From Pelomicrobium methylotrophicum (GTDB taxonomy: Bacteria; Pseudomonadota; Gammaproteobacteria; Burkholderiales; UBA6910): 63,414 bases of DNA. Positions 37,736 through 49,270 of the stretch are shown piece after piece (the stretch's first letter is position 1; each line of letters begins with the position of its first letter). A model generated the notes under the pieces. The model was not told the DNA's origin. It did not search any database and was given only the letters and a program-made list of their open reading frames with translations. Location: assembly GCF_008014345.1 (NCBI RefSeq), contig NZ_VPFL01000020.1, positions 1-63,414 on the forward strand. Direction: 5' to 3'. The position numbers and the translations under genes are program-made.

Positions 37736-37790
37736 GTAAATGGTGAATGGCGGGCGGTGAGGGAGTTGCGATTGGCCATTCACCATTTAC
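37736..37790. repeat. intergenic inverted repeat between prs and rplY
   Basis: GTAAATGGTGAATGG (37736-37750) and its exact complement CCATTCACCATTTAC (37776-37790) form a 15-bp stem with a 25-nt loop, starting four bases after the prs stop. There is no T-run after it, so it is not a classical terminator. The same heptamers (GGTGAAT/ATTCACC) recur before ychF. Confidence 0.75.
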
Positions 37791-37839
37791 GATTTACTAA
37801 CCGTTGCCTGGTCGCGGGCAATATTGACGGGAGAGCGCA

Positions 37840-38499
37840 ATGAAAATCGAAGTGAGCGCGAAAACGCGCAACGTGCAGGGTACGGGTGCGAGCCGCCGCC
37901 TGCGCCGTTCCGGCTGGGTGCCGGGGATCCTCTACGGGGGTAAGGAGCCTGCCCTGCCGATTCAGGTGGAGCACCTGGCGTTGATGAACAACCTGAAGCA
38001 CGAGGCCTTCCATTCGTCGATTCTGACCATGGACCTGGAAGGCAGGAAAGAGCAGGTGTTGTTGCGGGACGTGCAGATGCACCCCTTCAAAAAGCAGGTG
38101 CTGCACGTGGACTTCCAGCGCGTGGCGCAGGACCAGAAGATCCACATCAAGGTGCCGCTGCACTTCGTGAACGGCGAGAATGCCCCGGGTGTCAAGCTTT
38201 CGGGCGGCATCATCAGCCACGTCATGACGGAGGTCGACGTCATGTGCCTGCCGAAGGACCTGCCCGAGTACATCGAAGTGGACTTAAGCCACATGAACGT
38301 GGGCCATTCGCTGCACTTGGCGGACATCAAGCTGCCCCCAGGGGTCGAGGCAGTAGCGCTGCACAAGGGGGACAACCCGGTGGTGGCCACCATCCTGGTT
38401 CCCCGGGGCGCTGCTGAGGAAGAAGCTGTCGAGGGAGCCCCGGCCGCGGCGGAGGTGCCGCTGGTGGGCGGAGAAAAGAAAGAGGAGAAGGGGTCCTGA
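37840..38499 (+). CDS. rplY: 50S ribosomal protein L25/general stress protein Ctc
   Basis: The 219-aa protein has the L25 5S rRNA-binding domain ([27 protein letters not shown]) and the C-terminal TL5/CTC beta domain, ending in an acidic Glu/Ala tail as in the long L25 form. It lies between prs and pth, the common order. A GGGAGAG site precedes ATG 37840. A terminator hairpin follows. Confidence 0.95.
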   Translation: MKIEVSAKTRNVQGTGASRRLRRSGWVPGILYGGKEPALPIQVEHLALMNNLKHEAFHSSILTMDLEGRKEQVLLRDVQMHPFKKQVLHVDFQRVAQDQKIHIKVPLHFVNGENAPGVKLSGGIISHVMTEVDVMCLPKDLPEYIEVDLSHMNVGHSLHLADIKLPPGVEAVALHKGDNPVVATILVPRGAAEEEAVEGAPAAAEVPLVGGEKKEEKGS

Positions 38500-38529
38500 T
38501 GGCCGGCTGACCAGCAGCCGTCTGCGGAG

Positions 38530-38569
38530 CCCGCCATGGACCGGATCGATGCGGCGTGGCGGGTTTTTT
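38530..38569 (+). terminator. intrinsic terminator after rplY
   Basis: CCCGCCA (38530-38536) pairs with TGGCGGG (38557-38563), followed by six T (38564-38569). The 20-nt loop is long. It lies 31 nt after the rplY stop and 25 nt before pth. Confidence 0.7.
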
Positions 38570-38593
38570 GTTGCCCTGACTGGGAAGGTGTGA

Positions 38594-39163
38594 ATGCAGC
38601 TTGTCGTGGGCCTCGGTAACCCAGGCGCGGAGTACGCCCGGACCCGGCATAACGCCGGCTTCTGGTGGGTGGACCGCATCGCGGAGCGTCATCGCGCCGT
38701 GTGGCGCGAAGAGCCCAAGTTCCACGGTGCGGTCGCGCGGGTGGTCGACGGGGAAGCGGACGTGTGGCTGCTCAAGCCGTTCACCTACATGAACTTGAGC
38801 GGCCGGGCGGTCGGCGCCATGGCCCGGTTTTACAAGATCGCACCCGAACGCCTCCTGGTGGCCCATGACGAGCTGGACTTCGCCCCCGGAACGGTGAAGC
38901 TCAAGCGCGGCGGCGGCGTGGCCGGGCATAACGGGCTCAAGGATATCGCTGCGCACCTCGCGACCCCGAACTTCTGGCGGCTTCGCATTGGCATCGGCCA
39001 CCCCGGTGTAGGCAGCGATGTGGCCGCCTACGTGCTGAGTCCCCCGCGCAGCGAGGAGCTGGGGGCCATCGAGCAGGCGATCGCACGGGGGCTGGAGGTC
39101 TGGCCCCTCCTCGCTCGGGGGCAGATGGAGGCGGCGATGCAGAAGTTGCATACCAAGAGGTGA
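38594..39163 (+). CDS. pth: peptidyl-tRNA hydrolase Pth
   Basis: The 189-aa enzyme frees tRNA from stalled peptidyl-tRNA. It has [20 protein letters not shown] (catalytic His), [25 protein letters not shown] and [15 protein letters not shown], all Pth signatures. 115 nt separate it from ychF. Confidence 0.97.
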   Translation: MQLVVGLGNPGAEYARTRHNAGFWWVDRIAERHRAVWREEPKFHGAVARVVDGEADVWLLKPFTYMNLSGRAVGAMARFYKIAPERLLVAHDELDFAPGTVKLKRGGGVAGHNGLKDIAAHLATPNFWRLRIGIGHPGVGSDVAAYVLSPPRSEELGAIEQAIARGLEVWPLLARGQMEAAMQKLHTKR

Positions 39164-39244
39164 AGGATGGGTCGTGGGGGGTGAGAACCGAATGGCGAAC
39201 AGGCGATAAGGAGCGGCAACCGGTGAGCGGCAGGCGTGCCCCGT

Positions 39245-39270
39245 CATTCACCCTTTAACCATTCACTCTC
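39245..39270. repeat. second copy of the CATTCACC-type motif before ychF
   Basis: CATTCACCCTTTAACCATTCACTCTC in the pth-ychF gap matches the right arm of the prs-rplY inverted repeat (CATTCACCATTTAC). The left arm partner is degenerate (GGGTGAGAACCGAATGG around 39178-39194). Confidence 0.5.
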
Positions 39271-39278
39271 TGCCAAGC

Positions 39279-40370
39279 ATGGGACTCAAATGCGGTATCG
39301 TGGGACTGCCGAACGTGGGCAAGTCCACCCTGTTCAATGCGCTTACGCGGGCGTCCATCCCCGCGGAGAACTATCCCTTCTGCACCATCGATCCCAACGT
39401 GGGCGTGGTGGAAGTGCCGGATCCGCGGCTGGCGCAGCTCGCCGCCATCGTCAAGCCGCAGAAGGTGGTACCGGCCATCGTGGAGTTCGTCGACATCGCG
39501 GGGCTGGTGGCAGGGGCTTCCAAGGGCGAAGGGCTGGGCAACCAGTTCCTGGCCCATATCCGCGAAACCGACGCCATCGCCCACGTGGTGCGTTGTTTTG
39601 AAAACGAGAACGTGACCCACGTGGCGGGCAGGGTGGACCCCATTGCCGACGTGGAGACCATCAACACGGAACTCGCGCTGGCGGACCTCGCGACGGTGGA
39701 GAAAGCGCTTGCCCGCCACCAGAAGCCGGCCAATGCCGGAGACAAGGAGGCGCGCAAGCAGGTGGCGGTGCTGGAACGGCTCCGGGAACACCTGAACCAG
39801 GGTTCGCCCGCCCGCAGCCTCGCGCTCGCAGAGGAGGAGCGGGGGCTGGTCAAGCCCCTATGCCTGCTCACCCTCAAGCCGTTACTGTACGTGGCCAACG
39901 TGGACGAAGGCGGCTTCGGCGAAAACCCGCTGCTGCGACGGCTGGAAGCTTACGCAGCAAAAGAGGGGGCGCCGGTGGTGCCCTTGTGCGCGGCGCTGGA
40001 AGCGCAGATCGCTGATCTGTCAGACGAAGACAAGATGGTGTTTCTGACCGAGCTGGGCCTCGCGGAGCCGGGCTTGAACCGCCTCATCCGCAGCGCTTAC
40101 GCGCTCCTGGGGTTGCAGACCTACTTCACCGCCGGACCCAAGGAAGTGCGCGCGTGGACCATCCACCGCGGCGACACCGCGCCCCGGGCGGCGGCGGTCA
40201 TTCACACCGACTTCGAACGCGGCTTCATCCGCGCCGAGGTGATCGCGTTCGCCGATTTCATCGCCTGCGGCGGCGAACAGGGCGCAAAGGATGCTGGAAA
40301 GCTCCGTCTGGAGGGCAAGGACTATGTGGTCCAGGACGGAGACGTCATCCACTTCCGCTTCAACGTCTAA
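39279..40370 (+). CDS. ychF: redox-regulated ATPase YchF
   Basis: The 363-aa Obg-family P-loop protein has G1 [15 protein letters not shown] (about 8-22), G3 DIAGLV, the NxxE-type G4 of YchF near LLYVANVDE, and the C-terminal TGS domain ending FRFNV. YchF prefers ATP over GTP. ATG 39279 fits. Follows pth, a conserved pair. Confidence 0.96.
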   Translation: MGLKCGIVGLPNVGKSTLFNALTRASIPAENYPFCTIDPNVGVVEVPDPRLAQLAAIVKPQKVVPAIVEFVDIAGLVAGASKGEGLGNQFLAHIRETDAIAHVVRCFENENVTHVAGRVDPIADVETINTELALADLATVEKALARHQKPANAGDKEARKQVAVLERLREHLNQGSPARSLALAEEERGLVKPLCLLTLKPLLYVANVDEGGFGENPLLRRLEAYAAKEGAPVVPLCAALEAQIADLSDEDKMVFLTELGLAEPGLNRLIRSAYALLGLQTYFTAGPKEVRAWTIHRGDTAPRAAAVIHTDFERGFIRAEVIAFADFIACGGEQGAKDAGKLRLEGKDYVVQDGDVIHFRFNV

Positions 40371-40514
40371 CGGGGAAGTGGCGCCCAAAGCGGTCCGAGG
40401 ATGTCCAGGCACGTCGCACCAGTCACAAACGACTTGTTCAGAGCTTCCCAATGACGCACCCGGGTCCCCTTCGGTTCCCGCGCCAGCCTGGGCACGGGCG
40501 CAGCGGGCCGGTGG

Positions 40515-40801
40515 CTACGCCAGCGCGGCGCGGATCTCACCCGCCATCCGGTCCAGCGCCTCCCGGGGCGGATTCCGGGTGGGCCAGACGAGCTTCAGCC
40601 CGTCGCCGGCGTGGCGCGGCAGCACGTGCAGGTGGAAGTGGTAGACCGTCTGGAACCCGGCTGCCTCGTTGGCCTGGAACAGGTTGAGCCCTGCGCAACC
40701 GGTCGCCTTCCGTACCGCCTTGGCGATGCGCGTGGCGACGCGAAAGCACTCGCCCGCCAGCGCCTCGTCCATGTCCAGCAGGTTGCGGATCCGGCGCGTC
40801 C
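40515..40801 (-). pseudogene. HIT-family nucleotide hydrolase, 5' half missing
   Basis: The frame keeps the C-terminal half of a HIT protein: LNLFQANEAAGFQTVYHFHLHVLPRHAGDGLKLVW with the histidine triad HFHLHVLPR. Full HIT proteins of this type are about 130-140 aa and start with a roughly 45-50 residue module (Cys/GE.P..V.ED and H.LV.PK) that is absent here. The homologous part begins near IRNLLDMDEAL at about 40780, directly at the end of the herA-like gene; the only ATG is at 40772 (85 aa). It looks like a deletion fused the gene to its upstream neighbour. The 144 nt between it and ychF hold nothing recognisable. Confidence 0.65.
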
Positions 40802-42310
40802 TTAGCGACGGCGCCGCGTGCCGCCCAGGAGCCCGCCCAACACGCCCCGCAGCACCTGCCGCCCCAGCTCCGAGCCGATGGCGCGGGCGGCGCTCTTGGT
40901 CATGGCTTCCAGCACGGACTGACGCCGGCTGCCACCACTGCCGAGCACGGCATCGAGCAGCCCGCCGAGGCCGCCGGCACCGTCCTGCCCCTGTTGCTTC
41001 GCTTTCTCCGTGTCCGCAGCCGCCTGCCCGGCGCGGGACTTGAGCACCTCGTAGGCCGACTCCCGGTCGATCGTCTGCTCATAGCGCCCGAAGAGGGCAG
41101 AGGCGCGGATCAAACGCTCCCGCGCCTCGGCTGGGATCGGGCCGATGCGGCTCGCGGGGGGCACGATGAAGGCCCGCTCCGTGACGCCGGGGCGGCCTTT
41201 CTCGTCGAGCAGGGACACCAGCGCCTCCCCGACGCCGAGCTCGGTGATCGCCTGCTGCAAGTCGAGGGCCGGGTTGGCGCGCAGGGTGGTGGCGGCGGCC
41301 TTGACCGCCTTCTGGTCGCGCGGGGTGAAGGCCCGCAGCGCGTGCTGGATCCGGTTGCCGAGCTGGCCCAGCACCCGGTCCGGGATGTCCAGGGGATTCT
41401 GGGTGACGAAGTAGACGCCGACGCCCTTGGAGCGGATCAGCCGCACCACCTGCTCGATTTTGTCGAGCAGCGCCTCGGGCGCGTCGTCGAAGAGCAGATG
41501 GGCTTCGTCGAAGAAGAAGACGAGCTTGGGTTTTTCCGGATCGCCCACTTCGGGCAGGTTTTCGAAGAGCTCCGACAGCAGCCACAGCAGGAACGTGGCG
41601 TAGAGCTTGGGCGCGTTCATGAGGCGGTCGGCGCACAGGATATTGACCACGCCCTCGCCCCCGTCCGTCCGCATCAGATCATGGATATCGAGCGCAGGCT
41701 CTCCAAAGAGCCGCTCGCCGCCCTCCTGCTCGAGGGCGAGCAACCCGCGCTGGATGGCCCCGATGCTGGCGGCGGAAATGTTGCCGTACTCGGTGGTGAA
41801 GCGCTTCGCATTTTCCCCGACGTAGCTGAGCAGCGCCCGCAGGTCTTTGAGGTCCAGGAGCAAAAGCCCCGCGTCGTCGGCGATCTTGAAGGCGAGCGTC
41901 AGCACGCCCTGCTGGGTGTCGTTCAGGGACAGCATGCGCCCCAGGAGCAGGGGCCCCATCTCGGAGATGGTGGAGCGCACCGGGTGCCCTTGGTTGCCGA
42001 ACACGTCCCAGAACGCGACCGGGCAGCCGCGGTATTCGAAGTCCTTGAGTCCCAAGGCCGCGATGCGCTCCTCCACTTTCTTGTTCCCGCCGCCGGGCTG
42101 GCTGACGCCGGACAGATCCCCTTTCACGTCGGAGAGAAACACGGGCACGCCGATGCGGCTGAAGCCTTGGGCCAGCGTTTGCAGCGTCACCGTCTTGCCC
42201 GTGCCCGTGGCGCCCGTGATGAGGCCATGGCGGTTCGCCATCTTGGGCAGCAGGAAAAGCTCGCGTTCGGCTTTCTTTGCGACGAGAATGGGATCGATCA
42301 TGGGTGGCAA
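40802..42310 (-). CDS. HerA-like ATPase (DUF853 / helicase HerA C-terminal type)
   Basis: The 502-aa ATPase has Walker [13 protein letters not shown] (about 33-44), [13 protein letters not shown], Walker [18 protein letters not shown] (about 265-280) and the [35 protein letters not shown] sensor region, with a Gly/Ser-rich tail ending RRRR. This single-protein family is widespread and its role is not settled; a DNA or nucleoprotein translocase is likely from the fold. ATG at 42310 or 42301. It is divergent from yebC, 78 nt apart. Confidence 0.9.
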   Translation of the reverse strand: MPPMIDPILVAKKAERELFLLPKMANRHGLITGATGTGKTVTLQTLAQGFSRIGVPVFLSDVKGDLSGVSQPGGGNKKVEERIAALGLKDFEYRGCPVAFWDVFGNQGHPVRSTISEMGPLLLGRMLSLNDTQQGVLTLAFKIADDAGLLLLDLKDLRALLSYVGENAKRFTTEYGNISAASIGAIQRGLLALEQEGGERLFGEPALDIHDLMRTDGGEGVVNILCADRLMNAPKLYATFLLWLLSELFENLPEVGDPEKPKLVFFFDEAHLLFDDAPEALLDKIEQVVRLIRSKGVGVYFVTQNPLDIPDRVLGQLGNRIQHALRAFTPRDQKAVKAAATTLRANPALDLQQAITELGVGEALVSLLDEKGRPGVTERAFIVPPASRIGPIPAEARERLIRASALFGRYEQTIDRESAYEVLKSRAGQAAADTEKAKQQGQDGAGGLGGLLDAVLGSGGSRRQSVLEAMTKSAARAIGSELGRQVLRGVLGGLLGGTRRRR

Positions 42311-42388
42311 CCCGGACTTTCGTGGAAGGCGTCCGTAATGGTACCATTATTCGATTTAAAACAGTGAATTGCACGAGTTTTCCAGGTC

Positions 42389-43114
42389 ATGGCAGGTCAC
42401 AGCAAATGGGCGAACATTCGCTTCCGCAAGGAGCGGGCTGACGCGAAGAAGGGCAAGGTCTTCACTCGGCTCATCCGCGAGATTACCGTCGCCGCACGGG
42501 AAGGCGGCGGCGACCCGGCGGCCAACCCGCGGCTTCGGCTCGCCATCGACAAGGCCTTCGAGAACAATATGCCCAAGGAGAACGTCGAGCGGGCGATCAA
42601 GCGCGGCACCGGCCAGCTGGAGGGAGCGGAGTATGAAGAGGTCCGCTACGAGGGCTATGGCATCGGGGGGGCGGCGGTGATGGTGGACTGCCTGACGGAC
42701 AACCGGACGCGCACCGTGGCGGACGTGCGCCATACCTTCACCAAGCACGGCGGCAACCTCGGCACCGACGGCTGCGTGGCCTTTTTATTCAAACATTGCG
42801 GCCAGCTCGTGTTCGCCCCTGGCACTGACGAGAACCGGCTCATGGAGGCGGCGCTGGAGGCCGGTGCCGAAGACGTGATCGGGCACGACGACGGCAGCTT
42901 CGAGGTGATCACCTCGGTGGCGGACTTCGAAGCGGTCAAGCGCAGAATCGAAGCGGCGGGGCTCAAGCCCGAGGTCGCGGAAATCACCATGCGTCCCACC
43001 ACCGAGGTGGAGCTCAAGGGCGAAGATGCGGTCAAGATGCGCAGGCTCCTCGACGCGCTGGAGGCCCTGGACGACGTCCAGGAGGTCTATACCACCGCGG
43101 TGATGAACGAGTGA
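42389..43114 (+). CDS. YebC/PmpR family transcriptional/translation regulator
   Basis: The 241-aa protein starts [31 protein letters not shown], the family signature, and contains [16 protein letters not shown]. It precedes ruvC with a GTGA overlap, as in many bacteria. Members are described as DNA-binding regulators and, more recently, as helping ribosomes with difficult proline motifs; which applies here is not shown. Confidence 0.95.
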   Translation: MAGHSKWANIRFRKERADAKKGKVFTRLIREITVAAREGGGDPAANPRLRLAIDKAFENNMPKENVERAIKRGTGQLEGAEYEEVRYEGYGIGGAAVMVDCLTDNRTRTVADVRHTFTKHGGNLGTDGCVAFLFKHCGQLVFAPGTDENRLMEAALEAGAEDVIGHDDGSFEVITSVADFEAVKRRIEAAGLKPEVAEITMRPTTEVELKGEDAVKMRRLLDALEALDDVQEVYTTAVMNE

Positions 43115-43641
43115 GGGGTCGAATTCGAATCCTGGGCATCGACCCCGGCCTGCAGGTCACGGGATTCGGCGTTCTCGACAAAGTGGGGCAAAGCCTCGGA
43201 TACGTGGCAAGCGGCTGCATCCGCACGCCGGACATCGAGCTTCCCGGCCGGCTGCGCGCGATTCTCGAAAGCCTGAACGACGTGATCGGTGAGTACCACC
43301 CGCAGCAGGTGGCCGTCGAAGAGGTCTTCGTCAATGTGAACCCCCGATCGACGCTGCTGCTCGGGCAGGCACGGGGAGCCGCCATCTGCGCGGTCGTGAC
43401 CCACGGGCTGCCGGTGGCCGAGTACACCGCCCTGCAGGTCAAGCAGGCGGTGGTCGGCAACGGTCATGCGAAGAAAGAGCAGGTGCAGGAAATGGTCAAG
43501 CGCCTCCTTCATCTTCCGGCCCCGCCCAGCGCGGATGCGGCCGATGCGCTCGCCTGCGCCATCTGCCATGCCCACGGCGGCATGGGACTGGGCAGACTTC
43601 CCACCGCCGGCTATCGCGTGAGACGGGGGAGGCTTCGATGA
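43111..43641 (+). CDS. ruvC: crossover junction endodeoxyribonuclease RuvC
   Basis: The 176-aa Holliday-junction resolvase has catalytic acidic residues in [28 protein letters not shown] and [16 protein letters not shown]. It starts with GTG at 43111, four bases before the yebC stop ends, and overlaps ruvA by four bases. Confidence 0.96.
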   Translation: MRGRIRILGIDPGLQVTGFGVLDKVGQSLGYVASGCIRTPDIELPGRLRAILESLNDVIGEYHPQQVAVEEVFVNVNPRSTLLLGQARGAAICAVVTHGLPVAEYTALQVKQAVVGNGHAKKEQVQEMVKRLLHLPAPPSADAADALACAICHAHGGMGLGRLPTAGYRVRRGRLR

Positions 43642-44216
43642 TCGGGCGCATCAGCGGCATCCTGGTGGAGAAACACCCTCCCATGGTGCTGGTGGACGCC
43701 CATGGCGTGGGCTACGAGATCGACGTGCCGATGAGCACGTTCTACCAGTTGCCGGCCACCGGCTCCCAGGTCACGCTGTTCACCCATCTGGTGGTGCGTG
43801 AGGATGCCCACCAGCTCTTCGGCTTCTGGACCGACGGGGAGCGCCGCACCTTCCGGCAGTTGCTGAAGATCGCCGGCATCGGCGCGCGTACGGCGCTTGC
43901 GGTCCTTTCAGGTCTCTCGGTGCAGGAGCTGAGCCAAGCGGTGGCGAGCCAGGACGCCGGACGCCTCACCAAGATCCCCGGCATTGGCAAAAAGACCGCA
44001 GAGCGGCTGCTGCTCGAGCTCAAGGATCGGTTCAAGGCCGAGGCCGGCGCGGCCGTCGTGTCGGCGGGTGTATTGCCGGGCGACGACATCCTCAATGCGC
44101 TCCTCGCGCTGGGCTATAATGACCGCGAAGCTCAATGGGCCATGGGCCAGCTCGACGCGAATCTCTCCGTAGCCGACGGCATCCGTCAGGCGCTCAAGCT
44201 TCTTTCGAAGCGGTGA
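43638..44216 (+). CDS. ruvA: Holliday junction DNA helicase subunit RuvA
   Basis: The 192-aa protein has the RuvA OB domain ([30 protein letters not shown]), two helix-hairpin-helix motifs ([28 protein letters not shown]) and a C-terminal UBA-like domain III. It binds junctions and recruits RuvB. Overlaps ruvC; ruvB follows after 93 nt with a low-complexity GTGAGGGG stretch. Confidence 0.96.
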   Translation: MIGRISGILVEKHPPMVLVDAHGVGYEIDVPMSTFYQLPATGSQVTLFTHLVVREDAHQLFGFWTDGERRTFRQLLKIAGIGARTALAVLSGLSVQELSQAVASQDAGRLTKIPGIGKKTAERLLLELKDRFKAEAGAAVVSAGVLPGDDILNALLALGYNDREAQWAMGQLDANLSVADGIRQALKLLSKR

Positions 44217-44309
44217 GGGGCCGTAAGTGAGGGGCAGGGGGCGAGCATCCGAAGCATCTCAACGGTTGGGTCTCCTCGCTTCTTCCTTTTACCGCCTCAC
44301 GCTCAAAGC

Positions 44310-45350
44310 ATGATCGAAACCGACCGCCTCATCTCTGCCGCGCCCGCCTCTCACCAGGAGGAGGCGCTCGAGCGGGCGCTGCGGCCCAAGTGGCTTCAGG
44401 AGTACGTGGGCCAGTCGAAGGTGCGCGAGCAGCTCGAGATCTTCATCGAGGCCGCGCGCAGCCGCGCCGAGGCCCTGGACCACGTCCTGTTGTTCGGTCC
44501 CCCGGGGCTGGGCAAGACCACGCTCGCCCACATTATCGCCAAGGAGATGGGGGTGAACCTGCGCCATACGTCGGGGCCCGTGCTGGAGCGGGCCGGCGAT
44601 CTCGCAGCGCTGCTCACGAACCTGGAGCCCCGCGACGTGCTGTTCATCGACGAGATCCATCGCCTCTCGCCAGTGGTGGAGGAGATCCTGTACCCAGCGT
44701 TGGAGGACTTCCAGATCGACATCATGATCGGGGAAGGGCCGGCGGCGCGGTCGGTGAAGCTGGACCTGCCGCCTTTCACGCTGGTGGGGGCGACGACCCG
44801 CGCCGGGATGCTGACCAACCCGCTGCGAGACCGCTTCGGCATCGTGGCGCGGCTGGAGTTTTACACGCCCGAGGAGCTCACCCAGATCGTGCTGCGTTCG
44901 GCCCACCTGCTCAATGTGACCATCGACCGGGAGGGCGCCTTCGAGATTGCCCGCCGCTCCCGCGGCACGCCCCGCATCGCCAACCGACTGCTGCGGCGGG
45001 TGCGTGACTTCGCCGAAGTCAAGGCCGACGGCCGCGTGACCCAAGAAGTGGCGGACGCGGCGCTCAAGATGCTGGACGTGGACCCGCTGGGCCTGGACCT
45101 CATGGACCGCAAGCTGCTGCTCACCGTGATGGAGAAGTTCAGCGGTGGGCCCGTGGGCCTGGACAGCCTCGCGGCAGCCATCGGCGAGGAGCGCGATACC
45201 ATCGAGGACGTGCTGGAGCCGTTTCTGATCCAGCAGGGCTACCTGAAGCGCACCCCCCGCGGGCGTATGGCCACCGTGGCCGCCTACCAGCATTTCGGTC
45301 TCGGGCTGCCGCGTAACGCCCTGACCGGGGACTTGTGGAACGAACAGTGA
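44310..45350 (+). CDS. ruvB: Holliday junction branch migration ATPase RuvB
   Basis: The 346-aa AAA+ motor has Walker [14 protein letters not shown], Walker [13 protein letters not shown], sensor [20 protein letters not shown] and a winged-helix C-terminal domain ending [18 protein letters not shown]. Complete family length. It follows ruvA and precedes ybgC. Confidence 0.97.
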   Translation: MIETDRLISAAPASHQEEALERALRPKWLQEYVGQSKVREQLEIFIEAARSRAEALDHVLLFGPPGLGKTTLAHIIAKEMGVNLRHTSGPVLERAGDLAALLTNLEPRDVLFIDEIHRLSPVVEEILYPALEDFQIDIMIGEGPAARSVKLDLPPFTLVGATTRAGMLTNPLRDRFGIVARLEFYTPEELTQIVLRSAHLLNVTIDREGAFEIARRSRGTPRIANRLLRRVRDFAEVKADGRVTQEVADAALKMLDVDPLGLDLMDRKLLLTVMEKFSGGPVGLDSLAAAIGEERDTIEDVLEPFLIQQGYLKRTPRGRMATVAAYQHFGLGLPRNALTGDLWNEQ

Positions 45351-45387
45351 TCGAGAGCGCGGCCGCGCGTTTCCACGGGGCCAGGGC

Positions 45388-45819
45388 ATGAAATCGGTCG
45401 AGAAGGGGCAGCGGGCGCCCAAGTCAACTTTTTCCCTCCCCTTGCGCGTTTATTACCAGGACACCGACGCCGGAGGCGTCGTCTACCACAGCCGCTATCT
45501 CGATTTCCTGGAACGGGCCCGCTACGAGTGGCTCAGGGAGGCCGGATTCGGGCTGCGAGAACTCGCGGAGCGGCTGAAGGTCATTTTCGTCGTGCGCTCG
45601 GTGGAGATTCAGTTCCGGCGCCCGGCCCGACTGGACGACCTGCTGCTTGTCACCGTCCAGCCGGGAGAGGTGGGACGCAGCCGGGTGCCGGTGGAACAGG
45701 AGGTCAAGCGGGATCACGAGACCCTCGCATCCGCGCGGGTGGAGCTGGCGTGCGTCGATGCCCGAACGCTGAAACCCGCAAGCCTCCCGCCCGAGCTGCG
45801 CCACGCCATCGTTCGTTAG
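45388..45819 (+). CDS. ybgC: Tol-Pal system acyl-CoA thioesterase YbgC
   Basis: The 143-aa hotdog-fold thioesterase has YYQDTDAGGVVYHSRYLDFLERARYEWLRE with the catalytic Asp and VYH.RYL motif. It opens the tol-pal cluster in most proteobacteria; here tolQ starts ten nt after its stop. Confidence 0.94.
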   Translation: MKSVEKGQRAPKSTFSLPLRVYYQDTDAGGVVYHSRYLDFLERARYEWLREAGFGLRELAERLKVIFVVRSVEIQFRRPARLDDLLLVTVQPGEVGRSRVPVEQEVKRDHETLASARVELACVDARTLKPASLPPELRHAIVR

Positions 45820-45829
45820 AGGAGAGCGG

Positions 45830-46510
45830 ATGCAAGTCACTGCGGACCTTTCGCTGGTGAGCCTCATTGCCAACGCCAGCCTGCTGGTGCAGCTGGTGAT
45901 GGCGCTGTTGCTCATCATCTCCCTCATGTCCTGGTGGTACATCTTTCGCAAGCTTTTTACTATCCGCCGCGCCCGCGAGCAGGCCGACGAGTTCGAAAAG
46001 CAGTTCTGGAGCGGGGTGGACATGACCACCCTCTACCAAGTGGCGGTCAAGACCCGCCACTCAGCGGGCAGCCTCGAGCGCATTTTTGAAGCCGGTTTTC
46101 GCGAGTTCACCAAGCACAAGACGCGTCCCGGGATGAACGTGGAGGCGGCCATGGAAGGCACGCGCCGGGCCATGCGCGCCACCTACCAGCGGGAGATGGA
46201 CCGGCTGGAAGCGCATATGGCTTTCCTCGCCACCGTGGGGTCGGTGAGCCCGTACGTGGGCCTGTTCGGCACTGTGTGGGGCATCATGAACGCTTTCCGG
46301 GGCCTCTCCAACGTGGTCTCGGCCACCCTTGCCCACGTGGCGCCGGGCATCGCGGAAGCGCTCATTGCCACCGCCATGGGCCTGTTCGCCGCGATTCCGG
46401 CGGTGGTGGCGTACAACCGCTACGCCCGGGACATCGACAAGTTGGCAATCCGCTATGAAAGCTTCATGGAGGAGTTCTCCAACATCCTCCAGCGCCAGGC
46501 CCACGCGTAG
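45830..46510 (+). CDS. tolQ: Tol-Pal system proton channel subunit TolQ
   Basis: The 226-aa inner-membrane protein has three helices (about 17-37, 130-150, 165-190) with [21 protein letters not shown] and [26 protein letters not shown], the TolQ/ExbB signatures. With TolR it uses the proton gradient to energise TolA. A GAGGAGAGCGG site precedes ATG 45830. Confidence 0.97.
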   Translation: MQVTADLSLVSLIANASLLVQLVMALLLIISLMSWWYIFRKLFTIRRAREQADEFEKQFWSGVDMTTLYQVAVKTRHSAGSLERIFEAGFREFTKHKTRPGMNVEAAMEGTRRAMRATYQREMDRLEAHMAFLATVGSVSPYVGLFGTVWGIMNAFRGLSNVVSATLAHVAPGIAEALIATAMGLFAAIPAVVAYNRYARDIDKLAIRYESFMEEFSNILQRQAHA

Positions 46511-46522
46511 GAGGTGCCGCCC

Positions 46523-46948
<426 letters not shown>

Positions 46949-46990
46949 AGCACGGCGGGGCTGGGAGCAGGGCAGCCGAAGAACCCGCCG

Positions 46991-47899
46991 ATGACAGAGG
47001 CGGTCGCAGAATCAAACGCAACCATGGCACGCAAGCCTGATCACATCGCCGCCGACAGCGAACCGGGAAAGCTACGCGCCGCCCTGATGGCCTTCGGCGT
47101 GCACCTGCTGTTCCTGGTGTTCCTCATGGTCGGTGTGAACTGGCGGGCGGAGCGCCCGACCCCCGTGGAGGCCGAGCTCTGGGCCAGCCTGCCGCCGCAG
47201 CCGGCACCTGACGGGGAGCCGAAGCCGGAGCCAGCCCCGGCGCCGAAGCTCCAGCCCACGCCGGAACCGAAGCCGCAGCCCAGACCAGAACCCAAGCCGG
47301 AACCGGCCAAAGCGCAGCCCGAGAAGCCGGAGGTTGCGTTGAAGGAGAAGCTGGAAGAGGAGCGCCGGAAAAAGGAAGAGGAACGCCGGCGGCTTGAGGA
47401 AGAGAAGCGGAAGAAGGCCGAGGCCGAACGCCAGCGTCAGGAGCAGGAGCGCCTGGCGCAGCAGCGGCGCGAGGAAGCCGAACGCCAGCGCCGGGAAGAG
47501 GAGCGGCGCAGGGCCCTGGAAGAGCAGGTCAAGCGCGAGATGGCCGCGCTGGAGGCTCAGCGCGCCCAGCAGGAGGCGCTGGCCCGGGCCGAAGCCCAGC
47601 GGCTGGCCGCCATCGCCAGCCTGCGCGACGAGTACATCTTCAAGATCCGGGAGAAGGTGAGGCGCAACATCGTGATGCCGCCGGAGGTCCCCCACAACGC
47701 CGAGGCCGTGTTCGAGGTGGTGCTCCTGCCGAGCGGGGAGGTTTTGAGCGCGCGGCTCGTGAAGCCGAGCGGCGTGCCTGCCTACGATTCGGCGGTGGAG
47801 CGGGCGATCAAGAAGGCGGAGCCGCTGCCGCTGCCGCCGGACCCGGCCCTGCTCCCCCAGTTTCGAACGCTCACGCTGAAGTTCCGCCCGGCGGAATAA
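46991..47899 (+). CDS. tolA: cell envelope integrity protein TolA
   Basis: The 302-aa protein has a cytoplasmic N-terminus, one helix (about 35-52), a Pro/Glu/Lys repeat region (PEPKPEP; about 75-115), a long charged helix rich in Glu, Arg, Lys and Gln (about 115-205) and a C-terminal TonB-like domain ([38 protein letters not shown]). It spans the periplasm from TolQR to Pal and TolB. Confidence 0.95.
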   Translation: MTEAVAESNATMARKPDHIAADSEPGKLRAALMAFGVHLLFLVFLMVGVNWRAERPTPVEAELWASLPPQPAPDGEPKPEPAPAPKLQPTPEPKPQPRPEPKPEPAKAQPEKPEVALKEKLEEERRKKEEERRRLEEEKRKKAEAERQRQEQERLAQQRREEAERQRREEERRRALEEQVKREMAALEAQRAQQEALARAEAQRLAAIASLRDEYIFKIREKVRRNIVMPPEVPHNAEAVFEVVLLPSGEVLSARLVKPSGVPAYDSAVERAIKKAEPLPLPPDPALLPQFRTLTLKFRPAE

Positions 47900-47927
47900 A
47901 GTCCATCAAGGTGCCTGACAAAGCGTC

Positions 47928-47936
47928 TGATATAAT
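47928..47936 (+). promoter_or_regulatory. extended -10 promoter before tolB
   Basis: TGA-TATAAT (TGnTATAAT) is a perfect extended -10 element. No -35 is seen at the right spacing. The predicted start near 47943 lies only about four bases before the tolB ATG at 47947, so the transcript would be almost leaderless, unless the match is coincidental. Confidence 0.45.
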
Positions 47937-47946
47937 TTAGCGTTAC

Positions 47947-49239
47947 ATGAACGCAGTCGTCCGCTCGGTCCCTTTCCTTCGACGGCTCGTGCTGCTGGCG
48001 CTGCTTCTCGCCGCCAGTTCTGCGGCACGGGCCAACCTGACCATCGAGATCATCGGGGGAGGCGCGACCCAGATTCCCATCGCCGTGGTGCCGTTTGCGC
48101 GCGAGTCGGTCCTGCCCCAATCGGTCACGGAGGTCGTGGGCGCGGATCTCGCGAGAAGCGGCCTGTTCCGCCTGGTGCCGGTGGGGTCAAACCGGCCGTC
48201 CGAGCCGAATGAAGTGCTCTATCCGGAGTGGCAGTCCCGCGGTGCGGAGGCGCTGGTGATCGGAGCGGTGGTGCCGCTGCAGGACGGCCGGTTCGAGATC
48301 CGTTTCCGCCTGATGGACGTGCTCAAGCAGCAGCAGCTTGCCGGGTTCACCTATACGGTGACGGCGGACCAGCTGCGGCTCACCGCCCATAGAATCGCCG
48401 ATGTGATCTACGAGCGCCTGACCGGGGACAAGGGCGTGTTCTCGACGCGGATCGCCTACGTGGTGCGCCAAGGCAATCGCTACGAGCTGCAGGTGGCGGA
48501 CGCCGACGGCTTCAACCCGCAGACGGTGGTGGCCTCCAACGAGCCCATCATCTCACCCGCCTGGTCGCCGGACGGCACCCGGCTGGCCTACGTTTCGTTC
48601 GAAAACCGCAAGCCCATCATCTACGTCCAGAACCTGCTGACCGGCCAGCGGCGGGTACTGGCCAACTACAAGGGCTCCAACAGCGCCCCGGCGTGGTCGC
48701 CCGACGGCAAGCGGCTGGCGGTGGTGCTGACCAAGGACGGCATCTCCCAGATCTATCTGGTCAACGCCGATGGCACGGGACTTACCCGGCTGACCCATTC
48801 GGGAGCGATCGACACCGAGCCCAGCTTTTCGCCGGACGGCGAGTGGCTCCTGTTCACCTCGGACCGGGGCGGCAGCCCCCAGATCTACCGCATCGCTGTC
48901 AACGGCGGGTCTACGGCGCGCCTCACCTTCGAGGGCGATTACAACGTGTCGCCCCACTATAGCCCCGACGGGAAGAGTTTCGTTTTCGTGACGCGGCGCA
49001 ATGGGCGCTTCAACGTGGCGGTCCAGGACATGGTCACCGGTCAGGTTCAGGTGCTCACCGATTCCCGGCTGGACGAGTCGCCCACCTTTGCGCCCAACGG
49101 CAGGATGATCCTCTACGCGACCGAGGTGGGCGGACGCGGGGTGCTGGCCGCGGTGTCCAGCGACGGCCGTGTCCGGCAAAGGCTTACGGTCCGCGCGGGC
49201 GACGTGCGGGAACCGGCTTGGGGTCCATTTGTTCAATAA
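47947..49239 (+). CDS. tolB: Tol-Pal system beta-propeller protein TolB
   Basis: The 430-aa periplasmic protein has a signal peptide ending SSAARANL, an N-terminal alpha/beta domain and a six-bladed propeller with repeated [25 protein letters not shown] and [14 protein letters not shown] units. It binds Pal and TolA. The ATG at 47947 has no clear Shine-Dalgarno; it follows tolA by 47 nt. Confidence 0.97.
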   Translation: MNAVVRSVPFLRRLVLLALLLAASSAARANLTIEIIGGGATQIPIAVVPFARESVLPQSVTEVVGADLARSGLFRLVPVGSNRPSEPNEVLYPEWQSRGAEALVIGAVVPLQDGRFEIRFRLMDVLKQQQLAGFTYTVTADQLRLTAHRIADVIYERLTGDKGVFSTRIAYVVRQGNRYELQVADADGFNPQTVVASNEPIISPAWSPDGTRLAYVSFENRKPIIYVQNLLTGQRRVLANYKGSNSAPAWSPDGKRLAVVLTKDGISQIYLVNADGTGLTRLTHSGAIDTEPSFSPDGEWLLFTSDRGGSPQIYRIAVNGGSTARLTFEGDYNVSPHYSPDGKSFVFVTRRNGRFNVAVQDMVTGQVQVLTDSRLDESPTFAPNGRMILYATEVGGRGVLAAVSSDGRVRQRLTVRAGDVREPAWGPFVQ

Positions 49240-49270
49240 CCGCAATCTGATCTGGAAAAGGAGGGATGTC

